This document shows, in pieces, positions 22,832-34,976 of a DNA stretch of 64,000 nucleotides. Position 1 is the stretch's first letter; each line of letters begins with the position of its first letter. This DNA comes from Alisma plantago-aquatica. Taxonomy: Eukaryota > Streptophyta > Magnoliopsida > Alismatales > Alismataceae. A program made the translations under genes and the position numbers. Location: contig OY856412.1 of assembly GCA_963693085.1 (NCBI GenBank), positions 1,058,860,244-1,058,924,243 on the forward strand, in the 5' to 3' direction. The notes beneath the pieces are model-generated. The model saw only the letters and a list, made by a program, of their open reading frames with translations. It did not search any database and had not been told where the DNA came from.

Positions 22832-24260
22832 CTATGTCAATAGTCCTGCTAACACGGACACTGCCAACTTCACATTAATCTGACGCAAGGAGACCAACAT
22901 GTCTGTCTTATGGCACACCAATGAACATAATTGTGCCTTATCCATATATGATGATGAGAAATAATTTATGCTCAAAGCATTTACCACTACATTTGCTTTC
23001 CTTGGATGGTAGTCTATGGTGCAATCATAGTCTTTAATCAACTCCATCCATCATCTCTGCCCCATGCTCAACTCTTGTTTCGAGAAGATGTACTATAAGT
23101 TCTTATGGTCGGTGAAGATTTGACGCTTATCACCATAAAGGTAGTGCCTCCATATCTTCAAGTCATGGACCATCGTTGTAAGCTATAGATCATGCATAGG
23201 GTAGTTCTCCTCGTGTTTCTTAATTTGTCACAAAGAGAAAGAAATCATGTTCTTATCTTGCATCAGCATGCAAACCAAACCATTCTTTGACGCATTACAA
23301 AAGACTATATAACCTTTCCCTTGTTCTAGAAACACTAGAACTGGTGCACTAGTTAGCTTCTCCTTTAAAAGATGGAAAGAATGTTGACACTTGTCATACT
23401 AAACAAATGGCTCACCTTTCCTTGTCAACTTTGTTAGGGGTTACTCCACTGTACAGAAGTTCTTGACGAACCTCCTGTAATAGCCCACTAAGACAAAGAA
23501 ACTACAAACCTCTGTTGGTGTCTTTGGATGCTACCATACTAACACAGACTGAACCTTTTTGGTATCTACATGTACTCCTTATGTAGACATGATGTGTCCC
23601 AGATAGACACCTCCTTTAGCCAGAACTCACACTTGTTGAACTTGGCGTACAATTGGTGCTACTTGAACAAGGTCAATGTCTGTCGTAGATGCTACTCATG
23701 TCGTTGGATATCTCTAGAGTATATCAAGATGTCAACTATGAACACCACTACAAATTGATTAAGGTAAGGTTTGAACACCCTTCTCATCAAGTCCGTGAAT
23801 GTTTTCGATGCAATGGTTAGCCCAAATGATGTAACCACAAACTCGTAATGACCATATCGAGTCCTAAAATCTGGCTTGGGTATGTCATCTACCTTCATCC
23901 ACAACTGATGATATCCTGACCTTAGGTCTATCTTCAAGAACACTGCAACACTCCTCAAATGATCAAACACGTCATCTATTCATAATAAAGGATACTTGTT
24001 CTTGATCATCACCTTATTCAACTATCAGTATTCGATGCACAACCTCATGGATACATCTTTCTTCTTAACAAACAACACTAGAGCGCCCCAAGGGGATGTG
24101 CTTGGTCTGATAAAATCCCTCTTTAGCAGCTCTTGCAACTTCTTCTTTATCTCTTGCATCATAGTAGGTGACATCATGTACGGTGTATGCACTATGGGTT
24201 GTGTACTGGGTGCCATATTGATCTCAAAATCAATCTCTCAGGGACGGGGAACATCTGGGA
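22832..24260 (-). pseudogene. Copy B reverse transcriptase and RNase H, degenerate
   Basis: Minus strand. The RT begins in 24025-24216 ([50 protein letters not shown]). It continues at 23692-23970 ([65 protein letters not shown]). The catalytic FIDDI motif reads FIVDI, so one of the two aspartates is lost. RNase H is fragmentary from about 23,560, ending in the MELIKDYDCTIDYHPRKANVVVNALS segment at 22832-23047. Confidence 0.87.
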
Positions 24261-24389
24261 ACTCATCAAGAAACATGTGTTCAAACTCATAGCCAACTGG
24301 CACTTCGTGAATACTAGGACTCATCACCTTGGCATCTATCATATGTGCCAAAAATGCTTCACAACCCTCTCTCATCAGCTTCTCTACTA

Positions 24390-24860
24390 TCATAGCTGAC
24401 ACCAAACATGTCGGGAGAATCTTCCTATATCCTTGAAATATCCATAAAACATGCCCATTATGAAATTTACCTTGTTACTACAGTCTAAGACTGCACGATA
24501 CTTCTCCAAAATATCCATTCCAAGGATCACATTGAATACACACATGCAAAGCGGTGTAAGATCCAGATGAATGTTGTGCCCTGAGAAAGAAAGAACACAA
24601 AATGGACACATCTCCTGCAACTCGGACGAACCAACCTAGGGGTTTCAAAGTGAAGACTCTCAAGTCTATTTCTAGTAGGCAAAGAACAACTAACAATTAT
24701 TTCTCTAGTGATAAAAGGGTGTGTCTCACTCGGGTCAACCAAAATAGATATAAAGCAGGAAGAAGACAAATTAGAATGAATTAACTCCATCTGATCTACC
24801 GTGAACTTCAGGTTGACTACTCTTTCTGGATGACTCATGGCATATAATTGAGACATTGCA
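24390..24860 (-). pseudogene. Copy B aspartic protease, degenerate
   Basis: Minus strand pieces at 24527-24856 and 24390-24620. The active-site signature is VDPSETHPFI where DSGATHSFI is expected: the Asp is kept, the Gly of D-S-G lost. The second piece holds VFNVILGMDILEKYRAVLDCSNKVNF. A frameshift separates them, as in copies A and C. Confidence 0.82.
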
Positions 24861-24899
24861 TGTTGTCATCCTCATCCTCTGATGGCTTGACCAGACGAA

Positions 24900-26037
24900 C
24901 CAACTTGTGATGTCTGACCATGTCCACGGCCTCCACCACTATTAAATTGTCACTGGTATGACCCTTGTTGACTCTATCTTGGTTGTTGTGTTACTTCTTC
25001 ATCCTTCACATGAGATTCCCACCTCAAATGTCCTACTTGTCCACACTTGTGCCAAGTCTTTGTATCATATTGTACCCTAGATGGCCCGGTCACTGATACT
25101 GATGTTGCATTGTGGGCTTTTGTCAGAGGAAAGGTACAACCTCTGCCCTTGCTTAGTGACCACTGAAATTGAGCCGCCAACCTTTGTTGTGACTGAGGTG
25201 CTAAAAGCCTAGGCTTCTTGAAGCCTCTAGATGACTATCCTTGGTACATTGTTGATCTATTCTTGGCGTTCACATCTCCCTTCTCCAGAATTGACCGCTC
25301 TATCCTCCTGACTGACTCCACAAACATGGAAAACTTCTGTCTATTTTCTAGAGATGACACCGATGTTGTCAACTTAGAGCTCAGACCTTTCTTAGAACAT
25401 ATGATTCCCTCCTTGTCTGTAGCATCCATATGTGGACAGAACCACAAAAGCTCCATGAACTTTGCCTCATACTCATTGATTGTCATGGATCTCTATTGGA
25501 TCTTCTCAAATTGAGAGGTCTTCTCATCCAAATAGGTATCTGAAAGTATCAACTCATTAACTCTCACTGAAACTCCTCCCAACTGATCACAACAACATGC
25601 CTTTTCTCCTCCTTGATGCCCCACCAATGGCCAACATTGCCCTTCAACAGGTACAATGTGTGCTTCACCTTATTCTCCTCTGGGATACTGAAGATCTTGA
25701 AGGCCTTCTCCAACTCAGTCAATCACATGTCAGCATCTACTGGATCCACTATATTAACATATTCCAATACCCCCACCACACCTCAACCTCTCAAAGGTCT
25801 TCCCAGAACCCTAGGATTCCACATTGCGGACTTCCGCCCTAACTTGGGGTACATGCATCCTATCTACCATATCCTAGCCATGAACTATCGAAACATGGAC
25901 TAAAAAGCAGGATTGGACACAATTGTTGGGTCAAATTGACATTCCTCAGGCTCTCCATCCTCTCATATCTACCTCCTAGAACCACCTCATGGTGTAGAAA
26001 CACTGCTCCGAGCATGTTCTTCGTGTTCACCAAACAT
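24900..26037 (-). pseudogene. Copy B gag, degenerate
   Basis: The likely original start is the ATG at 26037 on the minus strand (MFGEHEEHARS), about 120 nt after the primer site. Capsid-type blocks are seen at 25235-25486 (MTINEYEAKFMELLWFCPHMDATDKEGIICSKKGLSSKLTTSVSSLENRQKFSMFVESVRRIERSILEKG). The C-terminal part at 24974-25180 has the zinc knuckle WHKCGQVGHLRWESH, which has lost its first and last Cys. Stops and frameshifts are frequent. Confidence 0.85.
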
Positions 26038-26155
26038 ATCTTTTCTTCTCTTCTTCTTCTTGTGCATCAGCAGAAGTTACCACTAAATATGTCGGATGGC
26101 ACGAGAACAAACTCAAACCAAAGTCCTATGTCCTAGTAAACTAAGCAAACCTAGA

Positions 26156-26167
26156 GCTCTGATACCA
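26156..26167 (-). other. Primer-binding site of copy B
   Basis: The minus strand reads TGGTATCAGAGC, an exact match to the initiator-Met tRNA consensus used by many plant LTR elements, 11 bases after the LTR end at 26179. Confidence 0.9.
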
Positions 26168-26178
26168 ACCTTTTCATG

Positions 26179-29100
26179 TGACAACCCACCACCACATGAG
26201 CTCAATTACTCAAAACAAAGTGCGAAACTAATATTAAACATCTAGAATTACCACAAAATAGTTAAATTAAAACCGATTTCTATAACCACAAAAAATGGAA
26301 TTACATATGAGTCCACATGAGATCACCTACATTACTTGTCATGTCATAAGATGATACATATCACTGTTCACTTGGCCAACTAGCCACAACCTGTTACATA
26401 TGATAACATGTTCACATATATACGAACCATATCTTTACAATCATGGACTACTGCCAAAATTCAGGTCGATGTACAATATCTACAAAACTCCCTCAAGGAC
26501 CTGAGAGTACAAGGATGACACATAGGACTCTACTGTAAAACACTAGAAACACATACAACCTTTAACAGTTACTACTCCTCTTGTTGCTCATCCTTAACCA
26601 CATGATCTCTACCTCATTGTACATGACAACCTAATAGATGTGGAAACCCATGGGGTGAGACCAATGTCCCAGTGATAGATGCAATTCTCTACCAACAACT
26701 ATTATTAACACAGATATACTAAAGTAGGAGAGTAACATTATTGATAAATTGAGCAAATTCAGCTAAATGATATGAGTAAGACAATTATCAAAATTTAAGC
26801 AATTTAGGCATATACAACTAAACTTTAGAACATGTTATATTTTTATAAGGAATATGAATAACATGTATAATAGTTGATTTCTTACCACTTTATAAATCAA
26901 CTAAACAGTACAAGAGATAAGGAAAAAGTTCATCCAATGTGAGTCGTGTTTAACCCTAAGAAAATACACTATGTGGCTCTATTACATCTTTTATTATGCT
27001 GTGAGGAGATGAGGTATACCACTCATGCTCCAACTAACCACTGCTAAGTCAAAATCAGTGCCATACAAGATCTAGGAGGAGACAGACTACTATGATCTCC
27101 CACACCCTCGGTCAGTCCGAGTCTGCCACAGTGACATATAAAGTCCAACTGCAAAACAACCTTGTCAGCCATGGTATATAGGCTCAACACTAGTGAAAAC
27201 TGAGTTATGACCGCAACTGCACTCCTATTGAGGTATGACCGCAGCTATCCTCAAAATATATCGTATACATATACTGAATCACATCACTGAGATACGACAT
27301 CGACCATTCTCCTACCATAGTATGACCACAATCAATCCTGTGAAATGCATATACTCAGTAGTATAGGACTCTGAGCTTCCACTAAGGAGAACATGTTTCA
27401 CCATCCAATAAGTACTTGCACTGAAGATGGATCTATGGCACATGGAAACTACATGATTAGGATTTCACTTGAATAATTAAGCCAATTGGGCATCTTTTAA
27501 CATCAATCAAGTTACAACGTACAAACCCTAAACAATACAAAGATAAGGATAAGTTACGACTCCAGAATTATAAAATGTATGAAGTAAGAACTTATCATAT
27601 CCTCTCTTGATATCACTACCGTACAAGGACATCAATGTTTTCACATAACTAGGGGATATCAATCCCTTATCTAATAATTGGAGGATATCACCTCTCACTA
27701 GGCATTAAGCCTCTTCCAGGTCATAAGACCCAAACCACATGATTCCTACACATCATCATTATCTCAATATGTCTTATGAGGCTCATAAACATCACTGTAT
27801 ATCATATCAAGCACATCATAATATTCAATAGCTATGACATTTATTCATCCTACAACAATTAAGTTATATAAGTAAGAGAGAGATAATGCATCACCATTGC
27901 ATACTACCTTTTTGAGTAAGGTATACAACAACATCATTATCCCATGTTAGGGTTAGGGTTTCGACATTATAAGTTATAACCAATTAGAGTTTCCAAACCA
28001 CAGTTAATATCACCCTAGATACATGATCTCACACATTCTTAGAGCACTTTCAATTCACCATTATCATCACTATACAACAACCCATAGGAACCATATGTTC
28101 ATGGACAACCATCGTCAAAGTGAGTATTAGGTCTCAGAACTATACGATCAATGAGACCATAACATACAAGTGGTCAAAAAGAGCCATCCTGGCCGAAGAC
28201 CATCAAACTATGCGACCGAAGGGAAGCACCACACACTTCATCAACCATAGAAGAGCCTTGGGTCAAAGAGAACTAGGTCAAAAACAAACCAGACTAAAGG
28301 AAAACTAGGTCAAAGACCATAACAGACCAAAGAGTATCACACCCACACTCATTGAATGAAGATCAAGAGTAATACAAGCGACCAAACCAAGGAAAATCAT
28401 ATTAAAAATCTACAAACATCACCAACCCTTCAACTACTTAGAAAGCAGAATAATATCATATAGGAGAAACTTACTATCAAAGCATAATTAAAATAGATGG
28501 ATAACCAACAAGAAATTGAAATCTCAAGAGAGAGATACATCAAGGAAATCACCACATCAAACCCTAGAAATTCAATCGCCAAAACATAGGGGTAACCAAA
28601 CCATTATCCTGAGGGAAGAATCTACAATCCAAACCATCACTTGCATCTAAAAATATCCATTATCAAAAAAGAAAGTAGAAGCTTAGGTAAGATGAGAAAC
28701 CAACATAAAACATGTGCATGTGAAATTAGCACTTCCACCATCCATAGAATTTTAGGTAATATTTAGGGTTAGGTAAAGGAACAAGCATACACGATCATTA
28801 TAGGAACTCAACCCTAGACAAGATATCATTATCAACAACATGTGATCACGTTTTAGGAATAATTTTTGGATACAGAAAAGTTAAAGTGCAATACTAGTAG
28901 AGGAAATAGTTATGTAACTCTCCTTAGATGATGGTACAACCACCTCCAAGCAAGAAGCTCCAATGGCAAGAGAGAACCTAGATTTGATCTCCTCCATGAC
29001 CAAGCTAGTGGACACCTCAAAAGAGAAGAAAACCCTAGGTTAAAGGTCAAGGATGAGAGATCTAAAACCCTAGGCCAAGAAAGAAAGAAGGAAGGAGAAG

Positions 29101-30198
29101 ATCTTCATCCCACTTAGGTACTACCATGGAAAATTATGGATTCTACCTCTATGGAGAGAAGTCTCTCAAAAGATCACCATTGAGAACCATGGTTTTAGCC
29201 AAGAGAAGAGAAAGAGGTAGGGTTTTAAAAATAAATGAAACCAAGAGGTTGGATCACTTACCAAGGATCAAAGATCACCAACAAAGCAACAAGAGATGAT
29301 GCTCCAACTCAAGATCACCACATGCAAGATGATCTACCAACAAAGCTCTAAGGATGATCTCCTCTTCACCACCAATCTTCAAGGTCCGAACTCCAAGTAA
29401 AGAGAGAAAGTGAAGATGCAAAAGGATCAATGCTTGCAAAATATAGGGTACATACACCAAAGGTGGAGAGAGGTGAAAGGGGTTCAATGTCATGCACATC
29501 TATGCCATTTGTCCACCCAAGAACCACCATGCATCTAATAAAACGATGCAGGCAAGATGTCCCATGAAAAACAAGAAACACTGAAGACCTCACTTGATCC
29601 TGGATGACCATCAGTCAAAGGAAGACATGTCCAAAAAGGCTCATGGTCGAAGAGAAACCAGTCGACCAAACACAAAAATCCCTAGGTCATCTTCAACCCA
29701 AAATGGAGTTCCAACCATCTTTGAACAAAGGGAACTCAAGGCTCCACCAATACACCATTGATCACATATATTAAAACCAATGAAAACATAAGGGTGGTCG
29801 CTAAAAAACCAAGAACTCAAATGGGTAACATATGGTCAAAACCAAACTAGGGCATCTAAGCAAACCCTAGAAACAACATCCAAGATGTCACCACTTCTCT
29901 CTTCATCAAACAAGGAAAAATAAGGCGCCCACCAACATCATACTCTCTCTCATGATGCCAAGGCACAAAAGTTACAACCTACATGTGACAAATTGCAAGA
30001 TAACCCCTCAACATGGGTAAATTGCAACCTGGTCCAAAATAATCATAACTAGCTCAAACATCAACCATACATGATCAAACTGAAAACATAACTATGTCAC
30101 ATGTTATTAAAGCATCTAAAGAGATTATATTAAGGTTCAAGCATATTATTAAGCAAAGAAAGCAGAATTAAGCACTATGCTAAGTCAGGGGTCTTACA
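26179..30198 (-). repeat. 5' LTR of copy B (4,020 bp)
   Basis: On the minus strand begins TGTAAGACCCC and ends GGTTGTCA. It aligns throughout with 4772-8766. The five bases beyond it (30199-30203) are ATTTG; their partner should lie beyond the left edge of the window after A's 3' LTR. No gene is seen inside. Confidence 0.9.
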
Positions 30199-30214
30199 AT
30201 TTGGGTCTATGACT

Positions 30215-30435
30215 TGTAGTCTGTTCGGGAACTCATTCGGTAGGGACCGACAATGTCTGGACAGCTTCAGTCAGCGGTTGCACATCGTAAACATGAATGC
30301 ACTAACACCGGTGGATTATATCGCTTAATAATTGCTATTTTCAATGTTATAAGAACGATCAGCAACGATCAAAATCACCTGATCATTTTCACGCAATGCA
30401 GAGCGGCGGATTCCACTGCATTGCCGAACGGTGCA
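30215..30435. mobile_element. Possible Tourist-like MITE, low confidence
   Basis: A 221-bp segment of higher GC content between the end of copy B's LTR and the point where homology to element D resumes (about 30446). The right end, read inwards on the minus strand, is TGCACCGTTCGGCAATG and is followed by TTA. The left end reads TGTAGTCTGTTCGGGAAC, so the ends share a TG-GTTCGG pattern. It contains an internal inverted repeat, CAATGCAG...CTGCATTG (about 30399-30424). A clean TTA on the left is not seen, so the left border is uncertain. Confidence 0.4.
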
Positions 30436-31098
30436 TTAATATCCAAACTTGACTCTCGATATTAAATAACAAAATCTTTACTTGTGCTTTGCAATCTTGA
30501 TATATACTTGAATCCTCTATTTGGATCTTGAGATCACCCTACATATATGACTAATGACTTTCATTTTCCCAAAATCTCAAAATTTTGAAATGATGATTAT
30601 GTTAACTCGCTCAATATATGACTTAGGGGTGAGCTCGATGTGGAGTAAGGTGGGACCTACCATTGATCTTGAACAAAAAGTCACGATATTGAACAAAAAA
30701 TCTCTATATTGTAATATTATGTATGTCTCAGATCGTTGAAATATGAATCTGGATCATGGATGTATAAACCCACTTAGACCAATGTAGAATCTAGAACCCT
30801 GAATGTTGGGATTGAAAGTCATGTTGTACTCTTGATTTAAGAACTCTATTCTATTGACCTTAAAATTGATCTCTCCAAATTGTGACTTATAGGATAATCT
30901 CTCCAAATTTGTGATCCATGCAATGATTTCCCCAAGTAGATGATCCATGTGACTACGTGCTAACTTTGATGCTCGATTTCTCAATTTTATAGGGCGACAA
31001 TACTAATTTTTTGGAATAACAATGTAAGTATAATACAAAGTACGCAGTCTCAATCTTGATCAATGAATTGATTTAATTTTAGGGACAAAATTTCTTTC

Positions 31099-31111
31099 AA
31101 GGTGAGGAGGA
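31099..31111 (+). other. Polypurine tract of element E
   Basis: AAGGTGAGGAGGA directly precedes the LTR start TGTGATAACC. The upstream context GGGACAAAATTTCTTTC resembles that before the polypurine tract of element D. Confidence 0.75.
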
Positions 31112-34100
31112 TGTGATAACCTAGAAAATCACACTTTGAATAAATGTGATAACATGCAAATTAACACTCTAAATATGACTTCTACTTTTGACCTAACTCT
31201 TGTTATCAAATTCAATATCATGTTGGTATGTGTATTGAGGCACATTTGATCCATCTAGTATGCGTGTATCACCTTGGTGATACTCAATTTGACAAAAAAA
31301 TCAAGCTTACATTCATGTCACACCCAATTACTTTTCCCTTGAGTTTTGATTAGATCTTTGTAAAATTTTGCATCCTTTTATTTTTCTCATGTTGTATATC
31401 TCTCTCTTATGTTTCCATTTCATCAAATTTCATCTCATTTGGAGCTCGGATGAGAGAGATATGCTTGTTTGAAATATGATTGAAGTTGCTTGATTTCTAG
31501 TTCTTTTGAAACGAAAATAGCCCTATTGTGCCAAAATTTTGTGCAAGTGTGGCCCAATAACCCTCCCCTTGAGAACACAATCTAAGCCCCTTCTTTTTGC
31601 CCAATCATGATCCCCAATATCATGGAACATGAATCCCAAACCTTGGATCTTTTATCCTCTGATCCATGCCCGAATCCAACGGTTGAACACTCCTCTTCCT
31701 CCTCCATATATCACCCAGTGCCTGTGGAACTGTGACACAACCTTCTCCCTTCTTGGAGCCACAACCGACCCCCTTCCCTCCAACTTGAGCCACAATTGAG
31801 ACCTTGTATGTCTATAAAGCTTCCTTCCACTGCATTTCCCCATCTTTTCTCAGTCTTTTGCAAACCTAGCACCCCTCTAACCTTATCCTCCTTCTTCCAT
31901 CCTCTGACCAGTGATGCCGTGATGGCCTTTGGGTGTTTTTCCTTTGTAGGGTTTCAAGGGAAGATAGTGTGGTGGAGGGTTAACAAGGATTCCACAAGAT
32001 CGTATGGTGCCTTCGTGACCCCCATTGGCCACCTATGCACCAGCCTCAAGCCGCGCCGGTGAGCTGCTTTGAGTAGCACTATCCCACGAGCTTGGGTAGT
32101 TTGCATAGTCCTCCTGACACATGGATTCAACGGTGATGGTGCATGAAATGAGCATGTCGAGCCACTGGTGGGAACCTTGTTGGATCAATGAGTTGAGTCC
32201 ACAAACCACTATGTGTGGGGAAAGCATGTTGAACGCGTGGACCATTGGCTGCAATCCTAGGCCCAAGTTAGGGAGCACCTCACCTGAGGGTGTGGTGACC
32301 GCTCCATGGCCACTGGATCAAGATATAATGATCCAGAACCACTTGTTTAGATATATTTCTTTAAAAAATGCTATCTAGTCACTCATTAAGCCTTTTTGAC
32401 TTTCCATATATGCATTGTGAACTAGAGAACGTGATATACCTAATAAAAATAGTTCCAAGACCTAGTTTTGCTGATATCTTCGCATGTTTTCCAAATAAAA
32501 TCACTTTATGGTCCTTGTTTAGTAATCAATATCAATCATTCCATATATGCATCATTAATGATCTTTAGTCCTTCATATCCCCTAAAATAAAAAAAATTAA
32601 CTCTCTTTCACTATTATAATTGTCTTGGAATACTTAAATGCACCCCAAAGATCATTTTGACCTTCTATATTCATCCTTGACCTAAAAATGACTCATTTAT
32701 GTAGTTTCATGATGTAACATGATCAAGTCTTGGATTTCACTTAATTTGATGTCATCTAGATTTTAATCTCAAAATTAGTGACCTGGTTATGCTTGGTTCC
32801 ATGATAATCTAAGTGTTCATGCAAATGTAACCCAGGGTTGGTTCATTATAACTCAAGTCCCTAGTTTGTACATTAAAATGACTAAGTTTACCTAGTCGGG
32901 TCCAATATGATGACATATGATTGTTATGTTAAACCTATTCTCTATCTTGTTCAAATCAGTAAACCTATCATGCTTGTAGCACTAATATCAACTTGATCTA
33001 TCCTAGGCTCTTTTATGATCTTATCACTTGGAGATGCAACCCTATTTCATGGAATTGTTCTAATATAACTTTATCATGATCTTGCATGTTAAACCATGAT
33101 AATAATCTAAATCTCATGCTCCCCTAACTCAAAATTAGAGATCATATTTTTCTAGTATCATTCTTAATGTGCATGGTTCACCTATACCTAAGGTCTAGTG
33201 TTGATGCTTATGTTATATAGAATCATTGCATGCATGTTTGGAACTTTGGAAACTACGTTTGAACTACTTGAAACCTAAATCTAGTGTAACATCCACGTGA
33301 CTCATATGATGTTTAGATCTTAATTCCCTATTGATCTATGACCTTCTATTATGTATTTTTATATCATAGGTACCTATGGAGTGGACCTACTCTAGAATCT
33401 ACTCATGGATCACAAATTGTACTCTACTCATGAGGTAGCTTAATCTCTTGCCCATACTATGATATTGTCTTGTTTGTATGTATGCCCGTATGAATGCTTG
33501 GCTAGGTAATTACTTGTTTGAGTTGCTGCTCCCTATGAATACTACTTTCATGTTGACTATATTATGTTGATAAACATTGAACATAACATATAGAAATCCA
33601 TTATATGACCTTGTGTACTTTCTTGAATTCTTGGGTTAAGGGCACAAGCAATGAATGATATAGGGTCAGCTCATTGACTTTGGTATTGAGGTCCCTCACG
33701 TAGAAATAGGGAGCATAAATGCCCCTCACGGACCCTTCCTTTGAGAAGTGGTCAAAGGACTATGATGATATAATGGATATAGAAACCTAAAACATGTTTG
33801 TTATAAAACAATGTTGTTAAGTGTTCTCCCCTTATTTCTTGTTCTTTCTTAATATGATGTTTCTAGACAAGAAACTTTTATATTACTTATAAATTGTTGT
33901 TACATGTTTTTCATAGTGTACTCAATGCACTCACATTGATATATTTTATTTATCAAATTTTTAGTTGTCAAATGAAGATCCACTGCACTCAAGACTCTAA
34001 GATCAGAGAGGAAACACCAATGGGTTACTTGAATAAAGAAATGGGTACGTATCTATTATCTCCATGTTTGGTATCTTGTTATCTCTTTAGTTTCTTTATT

Positions 34101-34227
34101 GCCTTTTCATATATAGTGCTTGTGTCAAATATTTGTGCCATTCTAAGGATAGGACCCTAAGTCCACTCGCCTTTGGATATGTATCCATTAGGAGTGTGGA
34201 CTTAGGGTAGCAAACAATTCTGTGTCA
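31112..34227 (+). repeat. LTR of element E (3,116 bp)
   Basis: Starts TGTGATAACCTAG and ends TGTGTCA. It aligns inverted with 34977-38033 and with 40447-45229 (minus its insertions). The 3' end passes through GGACTTAGGGTAGCAAACA, shared with D. The part near 31560-32290 is relatively GC-rich, as in the D LTRs. No supported gene is inside. Confidence 0.8.
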
Positions 34228-34976
34228 CTAACATAGATGTTTGGTGATATAAAAGATGACCCAAAAGGTGTTGATAACAATTATAAGAAATAGTAGCAAG
34301 TAAACAAGTAGTATGTTGGTGATGTTTAGTGAGTTATAACGACAAGTAAAGAAAGATGACAATATGTAATAAGAAATAAATGTTTATAATTATGTAATGG
34401 AAAAAGAAACAAATGTAACTAAGGATGACATTTTGTAATACAATCTGTATGTACCAAATTCTACTATCCAGGAGAATGAATCTCATTACATCAAAATTTG
34501 TAATAATAAGGAATGCTTTGTAATAAGAAGAGAGAACTCATAATGAGAATGAAAAATCTATAACCAATGATGACATTTTGTAATTATAAATTGGCTGTAT
34601 GAAGTTTTATTATTTAAGAGAATGAACTCCAGTACATAAAAATTACAATAAGAAGGAATGCTTTATAACAAGAATTGAAAATCCATATTGAGAATGAGAA
34701 AGTTGTAATAAAGGATGACAATAGATATTGCATTCTGGATGTACCAAATTTTCTATCTAAGAGAACAAACATTAGCACAAAATCAATTATAATAAGAAAT
34801 AACATTATATAATGCAAATAAAAAATTATAACGATAATGAAAAAATGTAACCAAGGATGACACCTTGTAACTAAACCTAGTTGTATCACATACTATATGC
34901 ATATTCTAATTATAAACTTGTTTTCATATACCTAGGTTGTTTTACAGAGCGTCATCCTTTGTCTTTACAATTTTCT
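34228..34976. repeat. Spacer with a 145-bp tandem repeat
   Basis: AT-rich sequence between the facing LTR ends of E and D. About four units recur near 34417, 34562, 34707 and 34850. Each starts with a version of AAGGATGACATTTTGTAAT, then CTGTATGTACCAAATT, then AGAGAATGAA, with a period of about 145 bp and substantial divergence. Nothing coding is seen; it could be an older satellite-like locus flanked by the two insertions. Confidence 0.7.

Larger units (their letters stand above)
4772..30198 (-). mobile_element. Tekay/Del-type Ty3-gypsy element, copy B, interrupted by copy C
   Basis: Minus-strand element: 5' LTR 26179-30198, primer site, gag-pol from about 26037 down to 21716, then the rest of pol at 9118 to 8767 and the 3' LTR 8766-4772. 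Removing copy C (9119-21710) and one duplicated target rejoins the pol tail. Internal length without C is about 4.8 kb. No flanking target duplication can be seen because the left side continues directly into copy A. Confidence 0.9.
30446..34227 (+). mobile_element. Element E: 3' part of a non-coding long-LTR retroelement (LARD-like)
   Basis: Plus-strand relative of element D: 30446-31111 matches the internal 3' end of D (38034 to about 38700, inverted), followed by a polypurine tract and an LTR. No protein-coding capacity is visible. Its 5' LTR and most of the internal region are absent to the left, where the A-B-C Tekay nest begins. The simplest reading is that the nest inserted into E and the rest lies beyond the window. 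Confidence 0.75.
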
